Counted from the stretch's first letter, positions 1-11,543 are shown. The stretch is 64,000 nt of DNA from Hydrogenophaga pseudoflava NBRC 102511 (GCF_001592285.1 NZ_BCWQ01000004.1:124001-188000); one strand, 5' to 3'. The notes: generated from the sequence alone by a model not told the origin. Numbers and translations: made by a program.

Positions 1-868
1 CCAACGGTACACCAGCCGCAAACATGGTGGCCAGTGTGCGGGTCCATCGTGCGATTACCGACTTCTCCACCAATGCCCCAAAGATGGGTATTTTCAACAG
101 TAGTCGGTCCATGAACATTTGCACTTTTTCATTGCGCTTCCAAGCCTGCATGAAGAAGTACGAGACGCCGAAGATGCCGCCGAAGATCAACCACCAGTAT
201 TCGGTGAAGAACTCGCTCATCGCAATCACGAACAGTGTGGGGCCAGGCAGATCGGCACCGAACGAGGTGAACACCTGTTTGAAGGACGGAATCACGAAGA
301 TCATGATCACCGCCACCACCACGAACGCCACGATGATCACCGCGACCGGGTACATGAGGGCCGACTTGATCTTCGACTTCAGTGCCTCCGTTTTCTCCAT
401 GTAGGTCGCCAGGCGGTCCAGCAACTCTTCCAAGATGCCGGCCGCTTCCCCCGCTTCGACGAGATTGCAGTACAGGCTGTCAAAGTACAGAGGATACTTG
501 CGGAAGGCTGCGCTGAGGGATGTACCGGTTTCGACGTCGGACCGGATGTCGTTGAGCAGTTTGGAGAGGCTCGGATTGGGGTTGCCACGTCCGACGATGT
601 CGAAAGCCTGCAGGAGGGGGACGCCTGCTTTCATCATGGTTGCCAACTGCCGCGTGAAGATGGCGATGTCCTTGGGCTTGATCCGCTTGCCCGAACGCAT
701 CCGGCGCTTCTTGACCTTGGTGACCACGATGCCTTGGCGTCGCATGGCAGCCAGCACTTGGTTTTCTCCAATCGCCCGTGTCTCGCCCCGAACCGCTTTT
801 CCGTTGCGATCCTTTCCCTCCCACTCGAACACGAAATCCTGGGTGCCTTTTGATGCTGCAGTAGCCAT
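1..868 (-). CDS. pilC: Type IV pilus inner-membrane platform protein PilC (3' end beyond window)
   Basis: This is the N-terminal 289 codons of a GspF/PilC-family protein; the rest lies off the left edge. It starts MATAASKGTQDFVFEWEG, the usual PilC opening. The first T2SSF domain follows, with IFTRQLATMMKAGVPLLQAF, then a hydrophobic stretch (MYPVAVIIVAFVVVAVIMIF) that should be the first membrane segment. PilC sits in the inner membrane and couples the PilB and PilT motors to pilin insertion and removal. The gene starts 30 bp after pilB on the same strand, so the two are surely co-transcribed. pilD commonly follows in this order but is out of view. Confidence 0.93.
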   Translation of the reverse strand, partial: MATAASKGTQDFVFEWEGKDRNGKAVRGETRAIGENQVLAAMRRQGIVVTKVKKRRMRSGKRIKPKDIAIFTRQLATMMKAGVPLLQAFDIVGRGNPNPSLSKLLNDIRSDVETGTSLSAAFRKYPLYFDSLYCNLVEAGEAAGILEELLDRLATYMEKTEALKSKIKSALMYPVAVIIVAFVVVAVIMIFVIPSFKQVFTSFGADLPGPTLFVIAMSEFFTEYWWLIFGGIFGVSYFFMQAWKRNEKVQMFMDRLLLKIPIFGALVEKSVIARWTRTLATMFAAGVPL

Positions 869-898
869 GTGTTCCTCGTTTCCCGGTCCGGATGGCGA

Positions 899-2635
899 TT
901 ACTCGTTTGTGACGCTGAGCACTTCGTCCAGCGATGTCACACCCTGCTTGACCTTGAGGAGCCCGGACTCACGCAAGGTTCTGACCCCTTCACGCGACGC
1001 CTGTTGGGCAATGTCCAGAGCGCTGCCACCCTTGAGGATGATTCGCTGGATTTCCTCCGAAATGGGCATCACCTGATAGATGCCGACACGGCCTTTGTAG
1101 CCGTTGTTGCAGGACGAGCAGCCCACCGGCTTGTACGGAGTCCAACTCCCGTCCAGTTCTTCCGCCTTGTACCCGGCGTCCAGCAAGGCTTTGCGGGGAA
1201 CGTCCAGCGGCGCCTTGCAATTGGGGCACAAGCGTCTTGCAAGTCGCTGGGCGGTGATGAGAATCACGCTGGAAGCAATGTTGAACGTGGGAATGCCCAT
1301 GTTCATCATCCGCGTGAGGGTGGTGGGGGCGTCGTTGGTGTGTAGTGTCGACAGGACCATGTGGCCTGTCTGGGCAGCCTTGATCGAGATGTCCGCCGTT
1401 TCGAGATCGCGGATTTCGCCGACCATGATGACGTCCGGATCTTGTCGCAGGAACGCCTTGAGCGCGGCGGCAAACGTCAGCCCCGCCTTTTCATTGACGT
1501 TGACCTGGTTGACTCCTGGTAGGTTGATTTCCGACGGGTCTTCCGCCGTGGAAATATTGATGCCAGGCTTGTTCAACAAATTCAGGCAGGTGTAAAGCGA
1601 AACTGTCTTGCCCGAGCCCGTCGGACCAGTGACGAGCACCATGCCGTATGGGCGTGAAATCGCGCTGAGCAGACGCTCCTTCTCCTCCGGCTCGTACCCA
1701 AGGGCATCAATGCCAACCTTGGCACTGCTGGGGTCGAGAATACGTATCACGATCTTTTCACCGAACAGCGTCGGCAACGTGCTGACACGGAAGTCGATCA
1801 CCCGCTCAGGCCCCACCTTGAGCTTCATGCGGCCATCCTGCGGAACTCGCTTCTCGGAGATGTCCATTCTGGAGATCACCTTGATACGGGAAGCGAGCTT
1901 GTCCTTGATCGCAACGGGCGGTGAGGCGATTTCGCGCAACTCACCGTCGATGCGAAAACGCACCCGGTAGTTGTGCTCGTACGGCTCGAAGTGGAGGTCA
2001 GACGCCCGCATATTGAATGCGTCCAGCAGCATCTTGTGCAAGAACTTGACCACTGGCGCGTCATCAACTTCCGAGGATGTGGTCTTGTCGGCTTCCGTCG
2101 TGACAGCTTCGGCTGCAAATTCGTCGAACTCGAACTCTCCACCGACAATCTGGTCCATCGCCTCATTGGCTGTGGTGGATTGCGCTTCAATGAGTTTGCT
2201 GAGCTTGTCGTACTCGGCGATGACCCAGTCCACACCCAGTTGGGTCGCAAACTTGATCTTCTCTGCCGCTTGTTGATCGGCCGGATCGGCCGTAGCGACC
2301 ATCAACCTGTTGTTGCGTTTGCTCAGGACAACAATGCGGTAGTCGCTGCAGATCTTGGGGTCGAGCAGGCCTTTGGGTAGTCTCTGTAGGTCGATCGCAT
2401 CAAGATCCAGCAGGGGCGCTGCGAACGCCGTGGACATCGTATGAGCGAGATCGGAAGCAGAAACGGCCCCGGAACCGGTCAGTTCTGCGATGAAACTGGT
2501 GCGCCCGCTTTGAGCCTTCTTGTACAGATCTTCGGCGGCCTTTTGTCCCAGCTTTCCTGCGCTCACCAGCGCCCTACCCAAGCCGGGCAGAGCCATGGAA
2601 GGTGTATCTTGAGGGGCTGTTTCGACAGATGCCAT
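899..2635 (-). CDS. pilB: Type IV pilus extension ATPase PilB
   Basis: A 578-residue cytoplasmic hexameric ATPase that powers pilus polymerisation. The N-terminal MshEN-type domain spans about residues 15-150. The motor domain carries Walker A GPTGSGKT at 337-344, a Walker B region (DPDVIMVGEIRD) and Asp/His boxes. A tetracysteine zinc site follows (CPNCKAPLD and CSSCNNG), a hallmark of PilB/GspE that PilT lacks. Length is normal for the family. It is first in the pilB-pilC operon. The divergent side is a 153-bp gap before the tRNA-Pro gene. Confidence 0.95.
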   Translation of the reverse strand: MASVETAPQDTPSMALPGLGRALVSAGKLGQKAAEDLYKKAQSGRTSFIAELTGSGAVSASDLAHTMSTAFAAPLLDLDAIDLQRLPKGLLDPKICSDYRIVVLSKRNNRLMVATADPADQQAAEKIKFATQLGVDWVIAEYDKLSKLIEAQSTTANEAMDQIVGGEFEFDEFAAEAVTTEADKTTSSEVDDAPVVKFLHKMLLDAFNMRASDLHFEPYEHNYRVRFRIDGELREIASPPVAIKDKLASRIKVISRMDISEKRVPQDGRMKLKVGPERVIDFRVSTLPTLFGEKIVIRILDPSSAKVGIDALGYEPEEKERLLSAISRPYGMVLVTGPTGSGKTVSLYTCLNLLNKPGINISTAEDPSEINLPGVNQVNVNEKAGLTFAAALKAFLRQDPDVIMVGEIRDLETADISIKAAQTGHMVLSTLHTNDAPTTLTRMMNMGIPTFNIASSVILITAQRLARRLCPNCKAPLDVPRKALLDAGYKAEELDGSWTPYKPVGCSSCNNGYKGRVGIYQVMPISEEIQRIILKGGSALDIAQQASREGVRTLRESGLLKVKQGVTSLDEVLSVTNE

Positions 2636-2670
2636 AACCGCGTAATCTATCGTAAATCAATGACTTGGAA

Positions 2671-2694
2671 GACACAATTCACCCAAACTGTGTC
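2671..2694. promoter_or_regulatory. Inverted repeat upstream of pilB
   Basis: The arms GACACA (2671-2676) and TGTGTC (2689-2694) are exact reverse complements separated by 12 bases, 36-59 bp upstream of the pilB start. The position would suit an operator or the core of a promoter. No convincing sigma-70 or sigma-54 boxes were found around it. It could be chance. Confidence 0.3.
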
Positions 2695-2785
2695 GAAATC
2701 GTACCTGCGCACAGGCCGTACGTTGTATGGAGGTGTCGATTGATGCCCACGAAGCCGGTGGAAACCGGGGCGGGCAGACAAAAAA

Positions 2786-2865
<80 letters not shown>

Positions 2866-2913
2866 CCGAAGCGCGCGATCTGGTGCGAACCGATCTGCGC
2901 TGTTTTTTGTCTT

Positions 2914-3897
2914 TCAGGAGCGTCGCTCCAACAAGTCAGCCGCCAATTGTAGCAAAGCCGAGCGGTACGGATTGTCAGGAAGCGTTCGGGCGGCCTCCAT
3001 GGCTCGACGGGCCTCTTTCATGGCGCTCAATCGGGCTGCCTCAAGGGCGCCTGTTTCGCGAATGATGTTCTGGATGGCGTCCATATGCTCCACGTCGCCT
3101 TCAATGATGGCGGCTTGCAGGAGTTGATGCTGTTCGGGCGACGCCTTTTTGAGTGCACAAATGATGGGCAGCGTCACTTTTCCTTCGCGCAGGTCATCGC
3201 CCAGGTTCTTGCCCAGCTCTTGGGCGTCTCCTTCGTAATCCAGGACATCGTCGATCACCTGGAACGCGGTCCCCAGTGCCTGGCCGTAAACGGCGCATGC
3301 GCTTTCCACCTCGGTAGGTGCTCCTGCAAGGATCGGAGCCAGTCGGGCGCTTGCTTCAAACAGCTTCGCGGTCTTTGACCGGATGACGCGCAGGTAGGCT
3401 GCCTCGTCGAGGGAGGGGTCGTGCATGTTGACCAGTTGCTGTACTTCCCCTTCGGCAATGACGTTGGTTGCATCGGACAGCACTTGCATGACCCGCATGT
3501 TGTTCACGTCTACCATCATCTGGAATGCGCGGGAGTACAAGAAGTCTCCCACAAGTACGCTGGGCGCATTTCCGAACCGTTCATTGGCAGTGGCGCGACC
3601 TCTTCGCAGCGTGGACTCGTCAACCACATCGTCATGCAAAAGGGTTGCAGTGTGGATGAACTCAACCACAGCGGCAAGCGTGTGACGGTGTGGATGGTCG
3701 CTCCCCAATGCCCCGCTGACGAGCAGAAGCAGGGCGGGGCGCAGCCGCTTGCCGCCCGCAGAGATGATGTACTGGGATACTTCCTTGACCAGGGGGACCT
3801 CGGAGGTGAGGCGTTCATTGATCACCAGATCAACGGCCCGCATGTCCAGCCGTATCAGGTCGAGAGGCGAGTCGTTGGAAGGGCTGGCTGGTGTCAA
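2914..3897 (-). CDS. ispB: Polyprenyl (octaprenyl) diphosphate synthase
   Basis: A 327-residue trans-isoprenyl diphosphate synthase that builds the long side chain of ubiquinone from farnesyl diphosphate and isopentenyl diphosphate. It carries the first Asp-rich motif DDVVD at 89-93 and the second DDVLD at 216-220, plus the GKRLRP substrate-binding motif at 49-54. The chromosomal position, divergent from rplU-rpmA-obg, is the classic ispB location in proteobacteria. Exact chain length (C40 likely) cannot be read from the sequence. Confidence 0.93.
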   Translation of the reverse strand: MTPASPSNDSPLDLIRLDMRAVDLVINERLTSEVPLVKEVSQYIISAGGKRLRPALLLLVSGALGSDHPHRHTLAAVVEFIHTATLLHDDVVDESTLRRGRATANERFGNAPSVLVGDFLYSRAFQMMVDVNNMRVMQVLSDATNVIAEGEVQQLVNMHDPSLDEAAYLRVIRSKTAKLFEASARLAPILAGAPTEVESACAVYGQALGTAFQVIDDVLDYEGDAQELGKNLGDDLREGKVTLPIICALKKASPEQHQLLQAAIIEGDVEHMDAIQNIIRETGALEAARLSAMKEARRAMEAARTLPDNPYRSALLQLAADLLERRS

Positions 3898-4047
3898 GAT
3901 CGGCTACCGCGGTTCGGCTGAATGAAGTGCGCGGATTATAGGAACCGAGCAAGGTGTGCCTGATCGGCATGCCGTGTCCGTGTTGCGATCTTCAGGGTGC
4001 TCGTTTGAGGGGATCGTACTTCTTCCTGTCAGAAGGTGCGAGGGTGC

Positions 4048-4053
4048 TATAAT
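4048..4053 (+). promoter_or_regulatory. -10 box of the rplU-rpmA promoter
   Basis: A perfect TATAAT sits 73 bp upstream of the rplU start codon in the ispB-rplU divergent gap. No good -35 hexamer lies at 16-18 bp; CCTGTC at 4025-4030 is the best-placed and is weak. The expected start site is about 4060, leaving a 5' leader near 65 nt. Confidence 0.55.
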
Positions 4054-4125
4054 TCGCGGTTCGGCGGAGGTTCGTCTGCCGAGTGCCAGGCAAATCCCTG
4101 CTGGCAACAACTTTATGAGGTTCCT

Positions 4126-4437
4126 ATGTACGCGGTCATAAAAACCGGTGGCAAGCAATATCGCGTTGCTGCCGGCGAAAAAATTAAAGTAGAACAGATT
4201 GCTGCGGAAGTGGGCCAGGAAATCGTGATCGACCAGGTTCTTGCTGTCGGCAATGGCAGCGAACTCAAGGTTGGCACTCCCCTGGTCTCTGGCGCGACAG
4301 TCAAGGCCACCGTGGTGGCTCATGGTCGGCACGACAAAGTGCGCATTTTCAAGATGCGTCGTCGTAAGCACTACCAGAAGCGCCAGGGTCATCGTCAAAA
4401 TTTCACCGAGCTGCAGATCGCTGCGATCGCTGCCTGA
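4126..4437 (+). CDS. rplU: 50S ribosomal protein L21
   Basis: The 103-residue product begins [14 protein letters not shown], the invariant L21 start, which fixes the ATG at 4126 although the frame is open further upstream. It ends with the basic [14 protein letters not shown] segment that binds 23S rRNA. It is followed 13 bp later by rpmA in the universal L21-L27 pair. Confidence 0.98.
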   Translation: MYAVIKTGGKQYRVAAGEKIKVEQIAAEVGQEIVIDQVLAVGNGSELKVGTPLVSGATVKATVVAHGRHDKVRIFKMRRRKHYQKRQGHRQNFTELQIAAIAA

Positions 4438-4450
4438 GGAGTAGTTTGAA

Positions 4451-4708
4451 ATGGCACAGAAAAAAGGCGGCGGCTCTACGCGAAACGGGCGCGATTCTAA
4501 GCCAAAGATGCTTGGCGTGAAGGCATTCGGTGGTGAGTTGGTGTCGGCTGGTTCCATCATCGTGCGCCAGCGCGGTACCAAGTTCCATCCCGGTACCAAC
4601 GTCGGTGTGGGCAAGGACCATACTCTGTTTGCGACTGTGGACGGGCATGTGACCTTCGCCACCAAGGGTGCACTGAACCGCCATACCGTGAGCATCACGC
4701 CGGTGTGA
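4451..4708 (+). CDS. rpmA: 50S ribosomal protein L27
   Basis: An 85-residue protein starting [16 protein letters not shown], the conserved flexible N-terminus that reaches the peptidyl-transferase centre. There is no cleavable N-terminal extension of the Firmicutes type. It is second gene of the rplU-rpmA operon and is followed by a strong intrinsic terminator before obg. Confidence 0.98.
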   Translation: MAQKKGGGSTRNGRDSKPKMLGVKAFGGELVSAGSIIVRQRGTKFHPGTNVGVGKDHTLFATVDGHVTFATKGALNRHTVSITPV

Positions 4709-5884
<1,176 letters not shown>

Positions 5885-5902
5885 CGAAACTCCTATACGA
5901 CC

Positions 5903-7078
5903 ATGGCAGATGTGGGAAGCCCAGCGACCGCTCCTATCAACGACCTGAGCGGTATTCCTTCGGTGGTGAGGTCTGCGCGACGCATTGTCGTCAAAGTGGG
6001 CTCCAGTCTGGTCACCAATGAAGGGCGGGGGTTGGACGAGGCGGCCATCGGCCACTGGAGTCAGCAACTGGCAGCCCTTGTTCAAGACGGGCGTGAGCTG
6101 ATCATGGTCAGCAGCGGCGCCGTGGCCGAGGGCATGAAGCGGCTGGGCTGGACGAGCCGTCCGAAAGAAATCAACGAACTGCAGGCTGCGGCAGCCGTCG
6201 GGCAAATGGGGCTGGTCCAGATGTATGAGACCAAGCTGCGCGAGTGTGGCGTCGGCAGTGCGCAGGTGCTGCTGACACACGCGGATCTGGCTGATCGCGA
6301 GCGCTACCTCAACGCACGGTCCACGCTGCTGACCTTGCTGCAGCTTGGTGTGGTTCCAGTGATCAACGAAAACGACACCGTTGTCAACGACGAGATCAAG
6401 TTCGGTGACAACGACACGCTGGGCGCCCTGGTGGCCAATCTGGTTGAGGCGGATGTATTGATCATCCTGACGGACCAGAAAGGGTTGTACACCGCAGATC
6501 CGCGCCGTGATCCTTCGGCGGCCTTTGTGCATGTGGCGCGCGCAGGTGACCCGCAACTGGAGGCCATGGCCGGTGGCGCGGGTTCTGGCATTGGCAAGGG
6601 CGGCATGATCACCAAGATCCTGGCGGCCAAACGTGCCGCCGGTTCGGGTGCGTCCACCGTGATCGCGTGGGGGCGTGAGCCGCGCGTGCTGCAGCGCCTT
6701 TGTGATGGTGAGGCCATCGGCACCTGTCTGGTGGCCCAGACCGCGAAGCAGCAGGCGCGCAAGCAGTGGATGGCCGACCACTTGCAGATGCGGGGTGCGG
6801 TGGTGGTCGATGCCGGGGCGGTCGAAAAGATCGTGGGAGAAGGCAAGAGCCTGCTGCCCATCGGCATGACCGGCGTCGAGGGGGAGTTCTCGCGCGGCGA
6901 CGTGATCGCTGTGCGGGGGCCGGACGGGGCAGAAATCGCGCGCGGCCTTGCGAACTACGCCAGCCCGGAAGCGCGCCTGATCTGCCGCAGGTCGTCGGCA
7001 GATTTTGAGCGCCTGCTGGGCTACGCCGCCGAGCCCGAGATGATCCACCGGGACAACCTGGTGCTCACGCGCACCTGA
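5903..7078 (+). CDS. proB: Glutamate 5-kinase
   Basis: A 391-residue kinase that phosphorylates glutamate, the first step of proline synthesis. The amino-acid-kinase domain shows [15 protein letters not shown] near the N-terminus, [10 protein letters not shown], and the [15 protein letters not shown] substrate loop. A C-terminal PUA domain occupies roughly residues 285-380. In this family proline feedback acts on the kinase domain. It sits just behind obgE, a common betaproteobacterial arrangement. Confidence 0.96.
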   Translation: MADVGSPATAPINDLSGIPSVVRSARRIVVKVGSSLVTNEGRGLDEAAIGHWSQQLAALVQDGRELIMVSSGAVAEGMKRLGWTSRPKEINELQAAAAVGQMGLVQMYETKLRECGVGSAQVLLTHADLADRERYLNARSTLLTLLQLGVVPVINENDTVVNDEIKFGDNDTLGALVANLVEADVLIILTDQKGLYTADPRRDPSAAFVHVARAGDPQLEAMAGGAGSGIGKGGMITKILAAKRAAGSGASTVIAWGREPRVLQRLCDGEAIGTCLVAQTAKQQARKQWMADHLQMRGAVVVDAGAVEKIVGEGKSLLPIGMTGVEGEFSRGDVIAVRGPDGAEIARGLANYASPEARLICRRSSADFERLLGYAAEPEMIHRDNLVLTRT

Positions 7079-7105
7079 GCAGGGGATTCGGCCCAGGGGG
7101 TCGGT

Positions 7106-7744
7106 TCAGTCCAGGCTGGGGCGGGGTTGGGCCTGAGGGTCGGGGTCGAAGCTGGCGCCCGGGGGCAGTTCCATCCCGCCCGGGCACAGGCGAGGCATGA
7201 CATGGGGGACCTGATCTGCGGCTGACCGCTGAGGGCGACCACCAGCGCGCAGGTAGCGGTTGCGGTGGTCGTTTTTGGGCAGGTAACGGGCCAGCTCGGT
7301 CAGCGCCATTTCATATACACCGCGCTTGAACTCGACCACCACATCCAGCGGTACCCAATAGTCGTGCCAACGCCAGGCATCGAACTCCGGATGATCGGTG
7401 GCGCGCAGGTTCAGGTTCCAGTCCTGCGCGACAAGGCGCAGCAGATACCAGATCTGCTTCTGACCCTTGTAGTGACCACGTGCATCTCTGCGGATGAACC
7501 GGTCTGGCACTTCGTAGCGCAACCAGTCCCGCGTGCGGGCGACGATGCAGACGTGTTCGGGCTTGAGCCCCACCTCTTCGTGCAGTTCCCGGTACATGGC
7601 CTGCTCGGGGGTTTCACCCCGGTCAATGCCGCCCTGCGGGAACTGCCAGGAGTGGGAGCGAATGCGCTTGCCCCAGAACACCTGGTTTCTCTGGTTGAGC
7701 AGAATGATGCCGACATTGGGCCTGAAGCCTTCTCTGTCAAGCAT
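7106..7744 (-). CDS. rppH: RNA pyrophosphohydrolase (Nudix)
   Basis: Removes pyrophosphate from mRNA 5' ends and so starts RNase E-dependent decay. The chosen start [17 protein letters not shown] is the family's conserved N-terminus; the frame is open further upstream but unconserved. The Nudix box ends in RELHEEVGL at about residues 52-60, preceded by [12 protein letters not shown]. The C-terminal tail after the fold is long and Pro/Gly-rich, as often seen in Burkholderiales. It is divergent from proS with a 176-bp gap. Confidence 0.93.
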   Translation of the reverse strand: MLDREGFRPNVGIILLNQRNQVFWGKRIRSHSWQFPQGGIDRGETPEQAMYRELHEEVGLKPEHVCIVARTRDWLRYEVPDRFIRRDARGHYKGQKQIWYLLRLVAQDWNLNLRATDHPEFDAWRWHDYWVPLDVVVEFKRGVYEMALTELARYLPKNDHRNRYLRAGGRPQRSAADQVPHVMPRLCPGGMELPPGASFDPDPQAQPRPSLD

Positions 7745-7920
7745 AATCAACCCCAAATTTTTTGAACTGTCTGGATTATGCATCGCGCATGACAAATTGC
7801 GTACCAATTGCGATGCGGCATCGGCCCAACGCCGGGTAAACACCGACCGACGGAGCCGCTGCTCTCCAGCCCCATTCCGACCTGTCCCCATGCCTTTTCC
7901 ACCTTTGTGGTGGTTCGCCC

Positions 7921-9666
7921 ATGAAAGCTTCCCAGTTCCTCATCACCACCCTGAAAGAAGCCCCCGCCGATGCCGAGGTGGTGAGCCACCAGCTCATGAC
8001 CCGTTCCGGCATGATCCGCAAGCTCGGCGCCGGCATCTACAACTACATGCCCATGGGGTTGCGCGTGATCCAGAAGGTGGAAGCCATCGTGCGCGAGGAG
8101 ATGAACCGCGCCGGCGCGGTGGAAATGACCATGCCGGTGGTGCAGCCGGCCGAGCTCTGGCAGGAGACCGGCCGGTTCGAGAAGATGGGGCCGGAGCTGC
8201 TGCGCATCAAGGACCGGCATGAGCGCGACTACATCATTCAGCCGACCAGCGAAGAGGTGGTGACCGACGTGGCGCGCCAAGAGCTGCGCAGCTACAAGCA
8301 GCTGCCCAAGAACCTGTACCAGATCCAGACCAAGTTCCGCGACGAGCGCCGGCCGCGTTTTGGCCTGATGCGCGGGCGCGAGTTCATCATGAAGGACGCC
8401 TATTCCTTTGATCGTGACGAGGCCGGCGCCAAGGCCAGCTACCAGGTCATGGCGGCGGCCTATCGCCGCATCTTCGACCGATTCGGCCTGAAGTACCGCG
8501 CAGTGGCGGCCGACAGCGGTGCCATCGGCGGGGATCTGAGCGAAGAATTCCAGGTGATCGCGGCCACAGGCGAAGACGCCATCGTGTACTGCCCAGCCAG
8601 CGACTACGCGGCCAACATGGAGAAGGCCGAGGCGCTGGCGCCCGCGGGTCCGCGCCCGGCACCGGCCAACCCGATGGTGAAGACGCCCACGCCGGGCAAG
8701 AGCACCTGCGCCGATGTGGCCGAGTACCTGGGCGTGCCGCTGGCCACCACGGTCAAGTCGCTGGTGCTGGCGACCGACGAGCTCAATGAGGCCGGGGAAA
8801 TCGTCAGGAGCCAGGTCTGGCTGCTGCTGCTGCGCGGCGACCACGACATGAACGAGGTCAAGGTGAGCAAGGTGCCGGGTCTGGACAAGGGCTTCCGCTT
8901 CGCAAGCATCCCCGAGATCGACGCGCATTTCGGCTGCAAGCCCGGGTACCTGGGGCCGGTCGGTCTGAAGCAGCCGCTCAAGATCGTGGCCGACCGCGAG
9001 GTGGCGGTGATGGCCGACTGGATCTGCGGTTCCAACGAGCCGGATTTCCACACCACGGGCGTGAACTGGGGCCGCGATCTGCCCGAGCCCGACCTGGTGG
9101 CGGATCTGCGCAACGTCGTTGAAGGCGATCCGTCGCCCGACGGCAAGGGGGCGCTGGCGATCGAGCGCGGCATTGAGGTGGGCCACGTGTTCTATCTGGG
9201 CACCAAGTACAGCAAGGCCATGAACGCGACCTTCCTGGACACCGATGGCAAGCCCAAGCATTTCGAGATGGGGTGCTACGGCATCGGCATCACGCGCCTG
9301 CCGGCGGCGGCCATCGAGCAGAACCACGATGAGCGCGGCATCGTCTGGCCCGACGCCATCGCACCGTTCACGGTGGTCGTCTGCCCGGTCGGTGCCGACC
9401 GCAGCGAAGCTGTGAAAGCCGCGGCGGACGAGCTCTACGCAAGCCTGCTGGCCGCGGGCGTGGACGTGATCCTGGACGACCGCGGCGAGCGCCCGGGCGC
9501 GATGTTCGCGGACTGGGAGCTGATCGGCGTGCCGCACCGCGTGACCATCGGCGATCGGGGTCTCAAGGAGGGCATGGTCGAGTACCAGCACCGCCGCGAT
9601 GCCGCTGCGACCAAGGTGCCGGCCGCCGAAGCCCTGGCCTTCGTCAAGGGTCGACTGGGCGCGTGA
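7921..9666 (+). CDS. proS: Prolyl-tRNA synthetase (bacterial type with YbaK insertion)
   Basis: A 581-residue class II synthetase charging tRNA-Pro. The N-terminus [15 protein letters not shown] is typical. Motif 2 lies around [17 protein letters not shown], and motif 3 around [14 protein letters not shown]. The editing insertion domain (INS, YbaK-like) that clears Ala-tRNA-Pro spans about residues 235-390. Length fits the long bacterial form. A transglycosylase gene follows on the same strand. Confidence 0.97.
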   Translation: MKASQFLITTLKEAPADAEVVSHQLMTRSGMIRKLGAGIYNYMPMGLRVIQKVEAIVREEMNRAGAVEMTMPVVQPAELWQETGRFEKMGPELLRIKDRHERDYIIQPTSEEVVTDVARQELRSYKQLPKNLYQIQTKFRDERRPRFGLMRGREFIMKDAYSFDRDEAGAKASYQVMAAAYRRIFDRFGLKYRAVAADSGAIGGDLSEEFQVIAATGEDAIVYCPASDYAANMEKAEALAPAGPRPAPANPMVKTPTPGKSTCADVAEYLGVPLATTVKSLVLATDELNEAGEIVRSQVWLLLLRGDHDMNEVKVSKVPGLDKGFRFASIPEIDAHFGCKPGYLGPVGLKQPLKIVADREVAVMADWICGSNEPDFHTTGVNWGRDLPEPDLVADLRNVVEGDPSPDGKGALAIERGIEVGHVFYLGTKYSKAMNATFLDTDGKPKHFEMGCYGIGITRLPAAAIEQNHDERGIVWPDAIAPFTVVVCPVGADRSEAVKAAADELYASLLAAGVDVILDDRGERPGAMFADWELIGVPHRVTIGDRGLKEGMVEYQHRRDAAATKVPAAEALAFVKGRLGA

Positions 9667-9727
9667 ACGCCGAACGGCCGCTCCGAAGGCGTTCAGCCCT
9701 GCAGTGCGCAGCACGGAAGGTTGCTCG

Positions 9728-10369
9728 ATGACCGCAGCCATGTCCTCGTTGGATCGCCGCCAGTGCCTGCTGCGTGCGGCAGCACTGGGCTCGGCCGGAT
9801 GGCTCGGCGCAGGTCTGGTGCACGCGGGCGGTCAGGTGGAAGAGCCGCTGGCCGATTCGGTGCGCACGGCGCTCAGTTCGGCCATCGCCAACAGCGCGCC
9901 GCCGGTGCCCGAGTTCACCGACACCGAGAAGCGGCTGGCCTATTTGCGCTGGATGGGCGCGATGAGCGAGCGCCTCAAGAAGCGCAAGCCGGATTTCCAG
10001 ACCCGCATCGAGTTCCTGCAGACCGTCTGGTACGAGACCCGTCGCGCCGGGCTGGACACGACCATGGTGATGGGGCTGATCCAGGTCGAGAGCGCGTTCC
10101 GCAAATTTGCCATCTCCCGCGTGGGCGCCCGGGGCTACATGCAGATCATGCCGTTCTGGTCGCGCCTGATCGGCGACGGCGACCCGGGCAAGCTGTTTCA
10201 CATGCAGACCAACATCCGCTTCGGCTGCGTGATCCTGCGCCACTACCTGGACCGCGAGCGTGGCGACACCTTCATGGCGCTGGGGCGCTACAACGGCAGC
10301 CGTGGCCGCGCCGAGTACCCCAACGCGGTGTACGCGGCGGCCCGAAACTGGGTGCCTCCGGCCGCCTGA
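9728..10369 (+). CDS. Lytic transglycosylase with SLT domain and Tat-like signal
   Basis: A 213-residue exported enzyme likely to cut peptidoglycan with 1,6-anhydro ring formation. The N-terminus has DRRQCLLRAAALGSAGWLGA, a twin-arginine followed by a hydrophobic run ending near VHA, resembling a Tat rather than a Sec signal. The SLT fold shows the catalytic Glu at about 121 in QVESAF, then GARGYMQIMPFW and LGRYNGSRG. ATG at 9728 was chosen because upstream codons overlap proS. It converges with the next gene after a 12-bp gap. Confidence 0.85.
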   Translation: MTAAMSSLDRRQCLLRAAALGSAGWLGAGLVHAGGQVEEPLADSVRTALSSAIANSAPPVPEFTDTEKRLAYLRWMGAMSERLKKRKPDFQTRIEFLQTVWYETRRAGLDTTMVMGLIQVESAFRKFAISRVGARGYMQIMPFWSRLIGDGDPGKLFHMQTNIRFGCVILRHYLDRERGDTFMALGRYNGSRGRAEYPNAVYAAARNWVPPAA

Positions 10370-10381
10370 GGGCCAGAGCGC

Positions 10382-11386
10382 TCACTGCAGGAAACCGATC
10401 CTTGTCTTGCCGCTGCCCACCTTGGGCAGGTCCCCTGCTTCCACGCTGAACCGGTCCGCCAGGCGGGCGTTGCCAAAGGCCGTGACCAGCGCCCGACGCA
10501 TCTCCCGCGGCGCCAGGGTGGCGAGCAAGTCCAGCACATCGTCGGCCGGCTCCGGGTCGAAGCGCTTGCCCCAGTCGTGTTCGCCCCGGATGCTGTCGTA
10601 GAGGTGGGCGGCGATGCGGCGAGCCGCATCGGGTGAGGGCGGCTGGATCTCAAACACGTTCATCCGGTTGAGGATGGGGTCGGGGATGCTGCGCTCGTCG
10701 TTGGCGGTGGTGACCCAGATCACCTGGCTGGCGTCGATCGGCACCTCCGCGAACTCGTCGATGAAGTTCTGCGCCGTGTCGTGCTCCAGCAGGCCGTAGA
10801 GCGCACCGAGCGGGTCGTACTGCGCGTCGGCCGCCGCCTTGTCGATCTCGTCGACCACGATCACCGGGTTGGCGTATTGGCCATCCACCAGCGCTTCGAA
10901 CACCTTGCCGGGCTTGGCACCCTTCCATTGCGAGGACGAACCCGACAGCAGCCAGCCGGCGGTCATGCTGCTCATGGGCACCAGGCTCATGCCGGTGCCC
11001 AGCAGGTCGGCGATCTGCCTGGCGAAGTGGGTCTTGCCGACGCCCGGCGGGCCGAGCAGCAGGATGGGGGTGACTTCCAGGCTGTCGTGGCTGTCCTGGC
11101 TCAGGGCCACATGGCGCTTGACGTCGTCGAGCACCTCGGTGAAGTTGGGCAGCAGGTCGTACAGCGGCGCCATGTCGGGCACGCCCGAAGGCTTGACGGC
11201 AAAACGCTGGGGACCCCGTTCGAGCATGCGCTGGTAGGTGTTGCGCAGGCCTTCGTGTTCGCGCTCGTTGCCGCTCGCCTGAAGCTGTTCGAGCTTGCGT
11301 TCGACCGCATCGGCACTGAACACGCTGCGCATCCGGGCGATGGGCAGTCCGAGGGTGGGGGAAGCGACCAGGCTGCTAGAGCTCAT
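10382..11386 (-). CDS. AAA+ ATPase, Lon-like ATPase domain without protease
   Basis: A 334-residue P-loop protein with Walker A GPPGVGKT at 112-119, Walker B VIVVDEID and a sensor-1 segment (VIWVTTAND). The pattern resembles the ATPase module of Lon (HFARQIADLLG). However, there is no LON substrate-binding N-domain and no Ser-Lys protease domain. The C-terminal lid contains APREMRRAL. It probably acts as a remodelling ATPase on an unknown client. There is no obvious functional partner next door. Confidence 0.75.
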   Translation of the reverse strand: MSSSSLVASPTLGLPIARMRSVFSADAVERKLEQLQASGNEREHEGLRNTYQRMLERGPQRFAVKPSGVPDMAPLYDLLPNFTEVLDDVKRHVALSQDSHDSLEVTPILLLGPPGVGKTHFARQIADLLGTGMSLVPMSSMTAGWLLSGSSSQWKGAKPGKVFEALVDGQYANPVIVVDEIDKAAADAQYDPLGALYGLLEHDTAQNFIDEFAEVPIDASQVIWVTTANDERSIPDPILNRMNVFEIQPPSPDAARRIAAHLYDSIRGEHDWGKRFDPEPADDVLDLLATLAPREMRRALVTAFGNARLADRFSVEAGDLPKVGSGKTRIGFLQ

Positions 11387-11497
11387 TCGGTTCTCCTGGA
11401 GGTTCGAAGGACAGCTTCATTCAAGCACAAGACGTGCCACTGCTCAACGTCGGAAAAGCCCTGTGGTTGCCACTCACCGTGAAGGATCGCACCCCGC

Positions 11498-11526
11498 AAA
11501 GCACAAAGCCACCCGAAGGTGGCTTT
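11498..11526 (-). terminator. Rho-independent terminator of grxD
   Basis: On the minus strand AAAGCCACC-TTCG-GGTGGCTTT forms a 9-bp stem with a stabilising UUCG tetraloop (11505-11526), followed by TTTGTGCTTT-like sequence. It lies 18 bp after the grxD stop and should end the hemA-prfA-prmC-grxD run. Confidence 0.85.
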
Positions 11527-11543
11527 GCGAGGGGCTTGGCAGG

